This document shows, in pieces, positions 34,733 to 42,905 of a DNA stretch of 64,000 nt. The position numbers and the translations under genes were made by a program. The notes below the pieces were generated by a model. That model was given only the letters and a program-made list of their open reading frames with translations, had not been told where the DNA came from and made no database searches. This stretch comes from Bryobacteraceae bacterium (GTDB taxonomy: Bacteria; Acidobacteriota; Terriglobia; Bryobacterales; Bryobacteraceae): NCBI GenBank assembly GCA_026002855.1, contig BPGD01000001.1, positions 496,001-560,000 on the forward strand, written 5' to 3'. Position 1 is the first letter of the stretch; the number at the start of each line of letters is the position of its first letter.

Positions 34733-35102
34733 GTCGAGCGGGGGGCCGTTCCTCGCTCCCGGTAGCAGCGAGCGCACCAAGAAATATTCCTATTCCAAAT
34801 TTCATAGCACCAATTCCGGGTCTTGGGAGATCAGGTCTCTGACCTAACGAATGAACCGTTTTCTATCAATTGGTTACGATTGGCAAGCCGTATGCTTGAC
34901 ACTATGCGGGTCTAGGTCGTCTCCCTGAGGTCGGGCGGTTGCCTCCTCCCCGGATCGCTTCCGGTGCTCCCCGGCTCGTTGGAGATCCCTCCAAAGTTCG
35001 ATAGCTCCCGGTTCCTCAACGGGCCTGGAGCTCGTCCGCCTGCGTCGTGTTTCTGCCGTGGGACGGCTAAAGACGGGATGCGGGTCAGCCGTTGGGTAAG
35101 AT
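34733..35102 (+). other. Intergenic spacer between the tandem membrane-protein genes
   Basis: The 370-base gap contains no ORF I trust. An AT-richer stretch at 34780-34900 may hold the promoter of the next gene, for example TTGACAC near 34898, but I see no matched pair. Confidence 0.3.
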
Positions 35103-36555
35103 GTGCCACGGGTGCCGCCTCAAAGGGCCTGGATCGGCCGGGCAGTCCCCATCGCCAGTGTATCGGCGCTCGTTTTACTGCCGGTGTGGCTTCAACCCCG
35201 CGTGCAGGCGGGCGACCTGTCCAGCCACCTCTACAATACCTGGCTGGTTCTGCTGCTGAAGTCCGGCGAGCCCCTGGGGCTGGAAATTGTTCCGCAGTAT
35301 TCGAACGTGCTGTTCGACTGGCTGCTGGAGGGATTCTGGCGCCTGGGCGGCCCGGTGCTGGCGGAAAAGGCCAGTGTCTCGCTGGCCGTGCTGATCTTCT
35401 TCTGGGGATCTTTCGCTCTGCTGCGCCGTCTGACGGGCCAGTCCTCCTGGCCGTCGGCTCCCATGCTGGCAATGCTCGCCTATGGCTGGATCTTTCACCA
35501 GGGCTTCTTCAACTACTACCTGTCCTGTGCGTTCGGCGTCTGGGGGGATTGTCTTCCTTGCGTCCCAGGGATGGAAGAGACTGCTGGCGCTTCCGATGCT
35601 GGCACTGGCCAGCCTCGGGCATCTGCTGGGGGCGGCCGTGGCCGCAGGCCTCGCCATGCACCTGGCCTGCCGGCAGGCTTTGGGTGGCAGACACCAGGCC
35701 GGGCTGCTGTCGGCTTCTGTTGCCGCGATCGCCCTGACCGGGTGGCTGATCCGGACGGGCCTGCCCGCAAGATGGGACGACACCCGCATGCTCCAGCTCA
35801 CCGGCGTGACGCCGTTTCTCATTCACTCCCTATGGTATCTGGCACCCGCCGCGCCGCTCTTTCTCCTATGGGTGGCTGGACTGGCGTGGAAAGCGAGATT
35901 TGAGCGTCTGGCGATGCTGCGCGTTCCAGCCGCGGACTTGGCCATTCTCTGTGCCGCGGCTCTTGCCCTGCTGCCAACCCGGCTCCGCTGGCCCGGTACT
36001 GAGTATCCACTCTACTTCATTGACTGGCGCCTGGGGCTCTGGTATGTCCTCTGCCTCCATGCACTCCTGGCGGGACGCCTGCCGGCCCGGTTCGTGGGCT
36101 CTGTCTGCGCCATTGCGGCCGTCCTCTTCTTCGGCCTCCTTGCCGTGGACAACCGGTCGCTGGGTCGAATCGAGCAGTCCTTCCACGAGGCCGTCCGCAA
36201 GGCGCCCCCGCGCAGCCGGGTCGTTAGCGGGTTGAAGGCAGTGCCGGAGGACCTGAATCCGATCAACCACATGCTGGACCGGGCCTGCATTGGGCATTGC
36301 TTCAGCTATGCCAACTATGAGCCCGTCACAGGGCAGTTCCGCCTACGGGCGAAGGCGGGTTCAACGGTGAACCTCGATTCCCTTGGCGCCGTCAGCGCCC
36401 TGCACTCCGGGCGATACAGAATTCGCGCGGCTGACGTACCGATCTTCGCCGTCTCTCGCAGACCCGGCCCGGGGTTCGCATTGGAAATCCGGGAGGTCGC
36501 TGTTGGGGAGACAATTCGGAAGGAGGTCCTCCGGCTCCCCTTGTGGCCACACTGA
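35103..36555 (+). pseudogene. Paralogue of the upstream membrane protein, broken by a frameshift in a G6 tract
   Basis: Two overlapping frames together spell one protein. The first runs from GTG 35103 to the tract at 35542-35547. It matches the upstream paralogue, sharing S-H-L-Y-N-T-W-L-V-L-L and H-Q-G-F-F-N-Y-Y-L-S-C. The second frame continues to the stop at 36555 and matches the paralogue's later parts, for example H-M-L-D-R-A-C-I-G-H-C-F-S-Y-A-N-Y. Removing one G (6 to 5) would restore 483 residues, against 479 for the paralogue. Assembly error, a real pseudogene or a slipped-strand switch are all possible. Only the last would make it functional. Confidence 0.75.
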
Positions 36556-36650
36556 CGGGAGCGGAACGAGCGGAGGTAGGCAGCACCACGCCAGATGTAG
36601 GGGTCTGACGTACTGTGCCCCGCCATTTCGTGGGTCGGGCGAAATTCCTG

Positions 36651-36679
36651 TTGACATTTCCACTGGAATCCCGTATCAT
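36651..36679 (+). promoter_or_regulatory. Consensus sigma-70 promoter for the short transcription unit
   Basis: TTGACA at 36651-36656 and TATCAT at 36674-36679 are separated by exactly 17 bases, with transcription expected near 36686. This is the best promoter pair I see in the window. Confidence 0.75.
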
Positions 36680-36716
36680 CGGGCCATCACGGAAGAAAGG
36701 AGGTGGTCCAGTCGAT

Positions 36717-36761
36717 ATGAGTTCTGGTAGTAAGTGTACGCGCGAGGTGGTCAGCGGATAG
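36717..36761 (+). CDS. Tiny ORF (14 codons) within the short transcription unit
   Basis: ATG 36717 opens a 14-residue reading frame (M-S-S-G-S-K-C-T-R-E-V-V-S-G) ending at TAG. The ribosome site is extraordinarily strong, but its core ends 13 bases before the ATG, longer than ideal. The first codons (AGT, TCT, GGT, AGT, TGT) are AT-ended, unlike the GC-rich codons of neighbours. So the sequence may be constrained by RNA structure and not by peptide function. I do not recognise the peptide. Confidence 0.35.
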   Translation: MSSGSKCTREVVSG

Positions 36762-36890
36762 GCTCGCTCCTGGTTTCCGTGCCACCCGCCAGATGGCCCA
36801 CCGCGGCCGGCGGAAGGAGTGGACCGGATCCAGACCACCGAGCGCTCTCCACATCAGGCCGCAGGCCTGTTGACTCAAAAGGCTACCGAA

Positions 36891-36925
36891 GGCCCCGCCG
36901 CCGGAGTCCGGCTGCGGGGCTTTTT
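36891..36925 (+). terminator. Rho-independent terminator of the short unit
   Basis: GCCCCGC (36892-36898) pairs with GCGGGGC (36914-36920) around an inner CCGG-rich stem, and five Ts follow. Confidence 0.8.
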
Positions 36926-36954
36926 CCTTGCCGCGTCGCCGGCAGAGGCTTTGC

Positions 36955-36960
36955 TATACT
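36955..36960 (+). promoter_or_regulatory. Probable -10 element of rpmE
   Basis: TATACT lies 27 bases before the rpmE ATG. A TTGCCG 21 bases upstream is too far for a good -35, so the pair is only suggestive. Confidence 0.4.
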
Positions 36961-36986
36961 AGGAGAGTTCAAAGGATTTCCTCACA

Positions 36987-37244
36987 ATGAAAGCCGGCAT
37001 CCACCCCGCTTACGAAGAAGTGAATGTCATCTGCGCCTGCGGTTATACGTTCCGCACGCGGTCGACACACAAGGGCGACATCCGCGTGGAAATCTGCTCG
37101 CACTGCCACCCGTTCTTCACCGGCCGCCAGAAGCTGGTCGACAGCGAGGGCCGCATCGACCGGTTCCAGCGAAAGATGCAGCGCTCGGCGGCGCTCAAGA
37201 AGGAGCGGGCCGACCGCGAGAACAGCAAGGCCAACCTGAACTGA
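36987..37244 (+). CDS. rpmE: 50S ribosomal protein L31
   Basis: The 85-residue L31 has the family start (K-A-G-I-H-P-x-Y) and central [10 protein letters not shown]. Upstream C-A-C plus the C-x2-C pair are the four zinc ligands of the zinc-bound (C+) form. The C-terminal ~20 residues are a basic extension (R-S-A-A-L-K-K-E-R). AAAGGA at 36971-36976 is the ribosome site. It is a large-subunit surface protein. Confidence 0.9.
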   Translation: MKAGIHPAYEEVNVICACGYTFRTRSTHKGDIRVEICSHCHPFFTGRQKLVDSEGRIDRFQRKMQRSAALKKERADRENSKANLN

Positions 37245-37265
37245 GCCTGCGTTTGAGGCTTTCAG

Positions 37266-37301
37266 ACAGCGGGTGCGGCCCTCAGTGGCCGCGCTGTTTT
37301 T
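37266..37301 (+). terminator. rpmE terminator, overlapping the end of the convergent gene
   Basis: ACAGC and GCGGCC pair with GGCCGC and GCTGT (stem interrupted by GGGT), followed by five Ts at 37297-37301. The hairpin spans the last codons of the convergent LTxxQ gene, so one sequence serves both. Confidence 0.65.
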
Positions 37302-37683
37302 CTTCCTGCCGGCGTTTTTCCTCCCGCTCGCGGCGCATTCGTGCGTATTCCTCCTGCTGGGCCGGCGTCAGGATGGCATTGATCCGCGCCGTCTGCTGCT
37401 CCTGAAGGGCGCGGACCTCGGGCCGCTGCCGCTCACGCAGTTGACGAAACTGCTCGCGCGTGTCATCGAGAATGCGGTTGAGCTGCTCGAGCTGCTCGGG
37501 AGTCAGCTTCAGCCGCTTCTGCATCTCCGCCACATAGGCGCGGCGGAACTCCTCAGGCGAACGCGGACGCTGAACCGCCTCCTGCCGCTTCACGAGGTAG
37601 CGGTCACCCACCGCACCTACCACCACGCCGCTGACAAAGACCACCAGCAGGCTCAGCGCCAGTCTCAGGTTGGACTGCATCAT
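37282..37683 (-). CDS. Membrane-anchored LTxxQ (Spy/CpxP-like) protein
   Basis: The 133-residue protein has an N-terminal hydrophobic segment (9-27) acting as signal anchor. A long helical region contains the family motifs L-T-P-E-Q at 60-64 and L-T-P-A-Q at 105-109. Spy/CpxP-like proteins are periplasmic chaperones or sensors that in other bacteria modulate a signalling system. Here the gene overlaps the anti-sigma gene by 4 nt, so it probably tunes that sigma factor. Confidence 0.65.
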   Translation of the reverse strand: MMQSNLRLALSLLVVFVSGVVVGAVGDRYLVKRQEAVQRPRSPEEFRRAYVAEMQKRLKLTPEQLEQLNRILDDTREQFRQLRERQRPEVRALQEQQTARINAILTPAQQEEYARMRREREEKRRQEEKQRGH

Positions 37684-38039
37684 CGCTCGGCATGCTCCCC
37701 GGGAGCAGGCGGCGCAGGCACGCCGGCCAGCTCAGCCGGCGCCAGTTCCGCGTCGGTCTGCGCCAGCAGGGTCTCCACATAGGTGGCGCTATAGAAATCG
37801 GGCGCCGGGCGGGAGAACATCTGGAGAGCCACCAGCAGCACGCTGGCCGCCGCAGCGGCCGCCGCCAGCCCGTTGGCCCACTTCCAGAGGCGCTCCGCCC
37901 AGCCCTGCGGAGCCGCTTCAATGCGCGCCCAGAGCCGCGGCATGAAATCCGCCGAGGGCTCGGGGGGCTCGCAGGCCTCCCGGTAAGCGGCCAGCAGCCG
38001 ATCCAGCTCCTGCTCAAGATTTCGGTTCTCGCCGGTCAT
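37680..38039 (-). CDS. Probable anti-sigma factor (membrane-bound)
   Basis: The 119-residue protein starts with a helical, acidic cytoplasmic domain (about 1-50), which is the right size for sigma binding. A transmembrane helix at 56-74 and a periplasmic tail follow. I see no zinc motif (H-x3-C-x2-C). The start lies 26 nt inside the sigma-factor gene, tying its translation to it. Confidence 0.6.
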   Translation of the reverse strand: MTGENRNLEQELDRLLAAYREACEPPEPSADFMPRLWARIEAAPQGWAERLWKWANGLAAAAAAASVLLVALQMFSRPAPDFYSATYVETLLAQTDAELAPAELAGVPAPPAPGEHAER

Positions 38040-38628
38040 TGCTCGTTCCTTTCCGGGCCTCTTCTGCCCGCCGCGCCGCCCAGGCTTTCAGCACCCGCTG
38101 GCGCGCGCGGAACAGCCGCACCTTCAGGGCGTTCTCATTCACCTGGTAGATCTGTTCCAGCTCCTTCAGTGACAATCCCTCCACTTCCTTCAGCGTCAGC
38201 AGGATGCGGTCCTGTTCGGAGACTCCGGCCAGCAGCGTGTTCACCAGCTCCCGCACCCGCGCCCTTTCGCGGGCCTCGATCTCAAACTTTGTTCCTGCCG
38301 CCGCATCAGCCATCATCACCTGCTGCTCACTCAAATCGGCAACCCGCGCCTCCGGCTTTCGCTTTCGGCGTTTCCGAAGGTAATCGAGCGCCGCATTCAC
38401 CGTCAGCCGGTACAGCCACGGTTCGAACACCTCCGGGCTGCGGAGCTGGTCCAGAGAATAATACAGCCGGATGAAGACCTCCTGGGCCACATCCTCTACA
38501 TCCTCCGGCCGTCCGATCAGCCGTGACACCGTGCCAAAGATCCGGCGCCGGTACGCCTGGACGATCTCATTGAACGCCTGGGCGTCTCCGGCCCGCGCCC
38601 GCTCCACGATGTCGTTATCCACCAGCAT
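38014..38628 (-). CDS. ECF-type RNA polymerase sigma factor
   Basis: The 204-residue protein starts at ATG 38628 (a TTG 9 bases upstream is possible). Region 2 reads D-V-E-D-V-A-Q-E-V-F-I-R-L-Y-Y with promoter-melting residues, and region 4 reads L-K-E-L-E-Q-I-Y-Q-V-N-E-N-A-L-K-V-R-L-F-R-A-R. It heads a three-gene operon with a membrane anti-sigma and a periplasmic LTxxQ protein, the layout of an envelope-stress system. Confidence 0.8.
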   Translation of the reverse strand: MLVDNDIVERARAGDAQAFNEIVQAYRRRIFGTVSRLIGRPEDVEDVAQEVFIRLYYSLDQLRSPEVFEPWLYRLTVNAALDYLRKRRKRKPEARVADLSEQQVMMADAAAGTKFEIEARERARVRELVNTLLAGVSEQDRILLTLKEVEGLSLKELEQIYQVNENALKVRLFRARQRVLKAWAARRAEEARKGTSNDRREPKS

Positions 38629-38772
38629 GCTGGCCAAGGCCGAGCGGGCGCGGTTTACATTTCTTTACCTAGCTTCAAAGGCGCACCCGGCTCGTCCACA
38701 GGTTACAACAATCGCACCGGGGCTCGTTCCCGGTTGTACCCGCATGGTAAAATTGCCACTTAGCCCCTCATA

Positions 38773-41136
38773 ATGGATTTCCTCTCCGGTCTGAATCCCG
38801 AGCAGCGCCGTGCCGTCGAACACGTCGAGGGCCCGCTGCTGATCCTTGCCGGCGCCGGCAGCGGCAAGACGCGCGTCATCACGCACCGCATCGCCCACCT
38901 CATTGCCCATCACCGCGTCTACGGTCCGTCGATCCTCGCGGTCACCTTCACCAACAAGGCCGCCGACGAGATGCGGGAGCGGGTGCTGCGCCTGCTCGGC
39001 GGCCTTCCGACCGGGGCGGGTCCGGTGGTCTCCACGTTTCACTCCTTTTGCGTCCGCCTGCTGCGGCGCGACGGCGCCTCGCTGGCCGGCCTCCGTCCCG
39101 GCTTCACCACGCAGTTCCACATCTACGACGAGTCCGACCAGCTCGCGCTGCTCAAACAGGTCTACAAAAAGCTCGGCCTCGATGAGAAGGCGCTGCCGCC
39201 ACGCGGGGTGCTTTCGCGCATCAGCCACGCCAAGAATCAGAAGCTCACGCCGGAAGATTTGTATCGCGTCTCGGCCGATCCCAACGCCACGCGCATCGCC
39301 GCCCTGTACGAGCACTACCAGAAGGGCCTTGAAGCGGCCAATGCGCTCGACTTCGATGACCTCCTGCTCGAAGCCGTTCGCCTGCTTCGCCATGACGAGG
39401 CCGTGCGGAATGCCTGGAACCGCCGTATCGAGTTCCTGATGATCGACGAGTACCAGGACACCAACCGGCCGCAATACGAGCTGATGCGCCTGCTGACGGT
39501 GTCTCACTCCAACGTCGCCGTGGTCGGTGACGAAGACCAGTCGATCTACGGCTGGCGCGGGGCCGATATCCGCAACATTCTCGACTTTGAACGCGACTTC
39601 CCCGGCGCCACTGTCATCCGGCTGGAGCAGAACTACCGCTCAACGAAAACGATCCTCGAGGCCGCCTCCCGGGTCGTCGAGCACAACACCGCCCGCAAGG
39701 GCAAGACCCTGTGGACCGACGGGCCCGTCGGCGACCCCATCTGCTACTTCGAAGCCGACGACGGCGAGCAGGAGGCGCTCTTCATCGCCGACACGGCTCG
39801 CAAGCTTCTCGCCGCGGACCCGGGCACGCGCGTGGCCGTGCTCTACCGCACCAACTTCCAGTCGCGGCAGATCGAAGAGGCGCTGCGCCGCTACAGCCTG
39901 CCCTACAAGGTGGTGGGCGGGCTGTCGTTCTACCAGCGCGCCGAGGTCAAGGACATCCTCGCCTATCTGCACCTGCTGCTCAATCTGCGCGACAACGTGG
40001 CGCTGCTGCGCATCCTGAACGTGCCCGCCCGGGGCATCGGCAGGACGACGGTGGAACAACTGGAGGCGATTGCGGCGCGGGACGGGCTCAGTCTCTGGGA
40101 GGCGATGCACCGCGCCATCGGGCAGCACGCGCTCGGCGCCCGCGCGCAGGCGGCGCTGTCGGCCTTTGTGCGCCTCATTGAAGAACTGCGCGAGGCGGCG
40201 CAGCAGCAGCCGCCCCACGAGGTGATCGCGCGGGTCATTGAGCAGACCGGCTACCGCCGGATGCTTGAGGCCGAAGCAACGCCGGAATCGGAGTCGCGCC
40301 TCGGCAACCTGGAAGAGCTGGTTTCAGCCGCCGCCGACGCGGCCGAGCGGGGCGACTCGCTCCAGGAGTTTCTCGACACGGCCGCCCTGGTCAGCGACGC
40401 CGATGACATCGACGAGAGCGCGCGTATCTCGCTGCTGACGATGCACAACGCCAAGGGGCTGGAATTCCCGGTCGTTTTCATCGCCGGCCTCGAAGAGGGG
40501 CTGTTCCCACACTCGCGCTCGCTGAACGACGAGGCGATGCTCGAGGAGGAGCGCCGGCTCTGCTACGTGGCGATGACGCGCGCCATGCGCAGGCTCTATC
40601 TCACCAGCGCCCGCTACCGCCGCCGTTACGGAGGTGCGCCGCTCGAACCGAGCCAGCCCTCGCGCTTCCTCGCGGAGATTCCGGGCCATCTGATGGAAGA
40701 GCTGCATGCCCGGCGTGATGTGCCCGGCGCGCTGGACCTGCTGGGGGAACGCGCGATGGTACGGGAGGCGGTGCGTCGCCAGACTTACACGGGCAAGACG
40801 GTAAACTCCATCGATCACATCGCCCGGTTTTTCGCCGAACGCGGCGCCCGCGCCGCCTCCGCTGCGCCGGCAACGCCTGCTGCTGCGGCTTCGGCTTCCG
40901 CGGCGCCCGGGCCAGCCCCAGCGCCGGCCGCGCCGAAACCGTCGCCGGCGCCCCAGAAGAAGGCGCAGCCACGCGGCATCCGGCCCGGGGCGAGCGTCGT
41001 CCATCCGAAATACGGGCGCGGCACCGTGCTTCGCAGGGAGGGCGAGGGCGACGACGCCAAGCTCACCGTGAGTTTTCCCGGCTACGGGCTGAAAAAACTG
41101 GTGGCCCGCTTTGCTGGACTCCAGACGGAGGACTGA
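38773..41136 (+). CDS. pcrA: ATP-dependent DNA helicase, UvrD/PcrA family
   Basis: The 787-residue SF1A helicase has Walker A G-A-G-S-G-K-T at 27-33 and Walker B D-E-Y-Q-D at 225-229. Later motifs include Q-N-Y-R-S, L-L-T-M-H-N-A-K-G-L-E-F-P and V-A-M-T-R-A. The C-terminus ends in an alanine/proline-rich linker, then a Tudor-like domain (G-A-S-V-V-H-P-K-Y-G-R-G), as in PcrA that contacts RNA polymerase. It unwinds DNA 3' to 5' in repair and replication restart. Confidence 0.9.
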   Translation: MDFLSGLNPEQRRAVEHVEGPLLILAGAGSGKTRVITHRIAHLIAHHRVYGPSILAVTFTNKAADEMRERVLRLLGGLPTGAGPVVSTFHSFCVRLLRRDGASLAGLRPGFTTQFHIYDESDQLALLKQVYKKLGLDEKALPPRGVLSRISHAKNQKLTPEDLYRVSADPNATRIAALYEHYQKGLEAANALDFDDLLLEAVRLLRHDEAVRNAWNRRIEFLMIDEYQDTNRPQYELMRLLTVSHSNVAVVGDEDQSIYGWRGADIRNILDFERDFPGATVIRLEQNYRSTKTILEAASRVVEHNTARKGKTLWTDGPVGDPICYFEADDGEQEALFIADTARKLLAADPGTRVAVLYRTNFQSRQIEEALRRYSLPYKVVGGLSFYQRAEVKDILAYLHLLLNLRDNVALLRILNVPARGIGRTTVEQLEAIAARDGLSLWEAMHRAIGQHALGARAQAALSAFVRLIEELREAAQQQPPHEVIARVIEQTGYRRMLEAEATPESESRLGNLEELVSAAADAAERGDSLQEFLDTAALVSDADDIDESARISLLTMHNAKGLEFPVVFIAGLEEGLFPHSRSLNDEAMLEEERRLCYVAMTRAMRRLYLTSARYRRRYGGAPLEPSQPSRFLAEIPGHLMEELHARRDVPGALDLLGERAMVREAVRRQTYTGKTVNSIDHIARFFAERGARAASAAPATPAAAASASAAPGPAPAPAAPKPSPAPQKKAQPRGIRPGASVVHPKYGRGTVLRREGEGDDAKLTVSFPGYGLKKLVARFAGLQTED

Positions 41137-41168
41137 CTTCCTGTACACTGCGAGAGGACACATCCGGA

Positions 41169-41330
41169 ATGAACACCAAGCACATCACCGATCGCGCTGA
41201 ACGCAAGGCGCTGAAGCGCAAGGCACGCAAGGAAGCGGAACTGAAAAACCCGCTCAGGCCCCGCGACTACGAACGCGGCTCGCGCAAGAAAAAGGTGAAG
41301 AAGATGGCCAAGGGCCAGCGCAAGCGCTGA
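41169..41330 (+). CDS. Small, very basic protein
   Basis: A 53-residue ORF, below common length cut-offs, follows the helicase stop by 32 nt. GAGAGGA lies about 11 bases before the ATG. About 40% of residues are K or R (R-K-A-L-K-R-K-A-R-K, S-R-K-K-K-V-K-K), with no hydrophobic segment. This composition is typical of ribosome- or nucleoid-binding small proteins. I do not recognise a family. Confidence 0.5.
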   Translation: MNTKHITDRAERKALKRKARKEAELKNPLRPRDYERGSRKKKVKKMAKGQRKR

Positions 41331-41411
41331 CGCGGCGGCATGGCGGCGGCGCGCGGCCCGCCGGCCGTGCGCCCCGCGCCTTCCAGCTCTGCCGATGAAA
41401 GGGGCGCCCGA

Positions 41412-42905
41412 GTGAAATCCCTGTTCCGCACGAAGAGCATCCCGGAGCTGATTGCGGCGGCCGAAGAGCCGGACAAGCGGCTCCAGAGAACACTGGGGCC
41501 GTGGTCGCTGATGGCGCTCGGCATCGGCGCGGTGATCGGCTCCGGCATCTTCATCCTCACCGGGACGGCGGCGGCGGGCGAGGTGCGCACCTACGAGTCG
41601 CTGTTGCACGTGCCGCTGATCGACCTGCTGTTGCAGGGAGGCAACTCGAGCTTCACCTTCGGCCGGCCGGGCGCCGGCCCGGCGGTGGCGCTGTCGTTTT
41701 TTCTCACGGCGATCGTGTGCGGGTTCGCGGCGCTGTGTTACGCCGAAATGGCCTGCGCCATCCCCGTGGCGGGCTCGGCCTACACGTATGCCTACGCCAC
41801 GCTTGGCGAATTCATCGCATGGATGATCGGCTGGAACCTGGTGCTCGAGTATGCGGTCTCGAACATGGCCGTGGCGGTGGGTTTCTCGGCGCATGTCACG
41901 CAGATGATCGAAGGCGTGCTGGGCATCCACCTGCCGAGGGCGCTCACCACGCCTGCCATTCAGGGCGGCCAGTTCACCGGCGCGTGGTTCAACCTGCCGG
42001 GGTTTCTCGTCGTCATGGGGCTGACGTGGCTGCTCGTGTACGGCATCAAGGAGAGCGCCCGCGCCAACGACATCATGGTGCTGGTCAAGATCGCCGCCAT
42101 CCTGGTCTTCATCATCGGGGCGGCGCGCGCCGTGGACCCGTCCAACTGGCGCCCGTTCATGCCCAACGGCTTCACCGGCGTGCTGACCGGCGCGGCGATC
42201 GTTTTCTTCACCTACATCGGTTTCGACTCGGTCTCCACCGCCGCCGAAGAGTGCAAGAACCCGCAGCGCGATCTGCCCATCGGCATCCTCGGTACCCTTC
42301 TTGTCTGCGCGCTGCTCTACATCGGCGTGGCCGTGGTGCTCACCGGCATCGCGCGATGGGACACGCTGAACAACGCCGCGCCGATTGTTGGCGCGCTGAA
42401 GAACCTCGGCATGAACACGCTCTGGAAGTGGATCGACATCGGCGCGCTGGGCGGCATGGTCAGCTCGCTGCTCGTCTTTCAGTACGGGCAGGCGCGGGTG
42501 TGGTTCGCCATGTCGCGCGACGGGCTGCTGCCGAAATTCTTCTCACGGATTCACCCGGTGCACCGCACGCCGCATGTCTCCACATGGATCGCCGGTTTCG
42601 CCGTGGCCATTCCCTCGGGCGTGTGGGACGTGGGCACCTTCGCCGACCTGTCGAGCATCGGCACGCTGTTCGCCTTTTTTGTTGTCAGCGCCGGAGTGCT
42701 GATCCTGCGGCGCATCCGCCCGGCCCGCGCGGGCTCCTTCCGGGTTCCCTTCGGCCCGGTGATCCCGACCCTTTCGATGCTCGCCTGCCTGGTGCTGATG
42801 ATGGCGCTGCCGCTGGAGACGTGGGTTCGCTTCGTCGGCTGGTCGATCGCGGGCATTGTGATCTACTTCTTTTTCGGGAGAAAACACAGTGCGCTGGCTG
42901 GCTAG
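41412..42905 (+). CDS. Amino-acid permease (APC superfamily)
   Basis: The protein is 497 residues from GTG 41412, which has GAAAGGGG upstream. An upstream in-frame ATG at 41340 would add 24 low-complexity residues. The APC signature G-I-G-A-V-I-G-S-G-I-F is in helix 1. About twelve helices follow, including T-Y-I-G-F-D-S-V-S-T-A-A-E-E-C typical of cationic amino-acid transporters. It imports or exchanges amino acids across the inner membrane. Confidence 0.8.
   Translation: MKSLFRTKSIPELIAAAEEPDKRLQRTLGPWSLMALGIGAVIGSGIFILTGTAAAGEVRTYESLLHVPLIDLLLQGGNSSFTFGRPGAGPAVALSFFLTAIVCGFAALCYAEMACAIPVAGSAYTYAYATLGEFIAWMIGWNLVLEYAVSNMAVAVGFSAHVTQMIEGVLGIHLPRALTTPAIQGGQFTGAWFNLPGFLVVMGLTWLLVYGIKESARANDIMVLVKIAAILVFIIGAARAVDPSNWRPFMPNGFTGVLTGAAIVFFTYIGFDSVSTAAEECKNPQRDLPIGILGTLLVCALLYIGVAVVLTGIARWDTLNNAAPIVGALKNLGMNTLWKWIDIGALGGMVSSLLVFQYGQARVWFAMSRDGLLPKFFSRIHPVHRTPHVSTWIAGFAVAIPSGVWDVGTFADLSSIGTLFAFFVVSAGVLILRRIRPARAGSFRVPFGPVIPTLSMLACLVLMMALPLETWVRFVGWSIAGIVIYFFFGRKHSALAG

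Larger units (their letters stand above)
36686..36925 (+). ncRNA. Short, strongly promoted transcription unit of about 240 nt (small RNA or tiny-ORF gene)
   Basis: The unit is defined by the consensus promoter and by a strong rho-independent terminator. Ten bases after the predicted start lies AAAGGAGGTGGTCC (36696-36709), which can pair with all 14 bases of the conserved 16S rRNA 3' end, one pair being G-U. A 14-codon ORF follows. Further elements are a second GGTGGTC (36746-36752), a GACCACC (36833-36839) able to pair with either copy, and a CAGGCC/GGCCTG hairpin (36855-36869). The RNA may act through structure, or code for the tiny peptide. Confidence 0.6.

Noticed and set aside
35103-36555. 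Programmed frameshift in the second membrane-protein paralogue
   Set aside because: The G6 tract is not a slippery heptamer in phase with a downstream stem that I can see, and the paralogue is encoded without a shift. Mutation or error is simpler.
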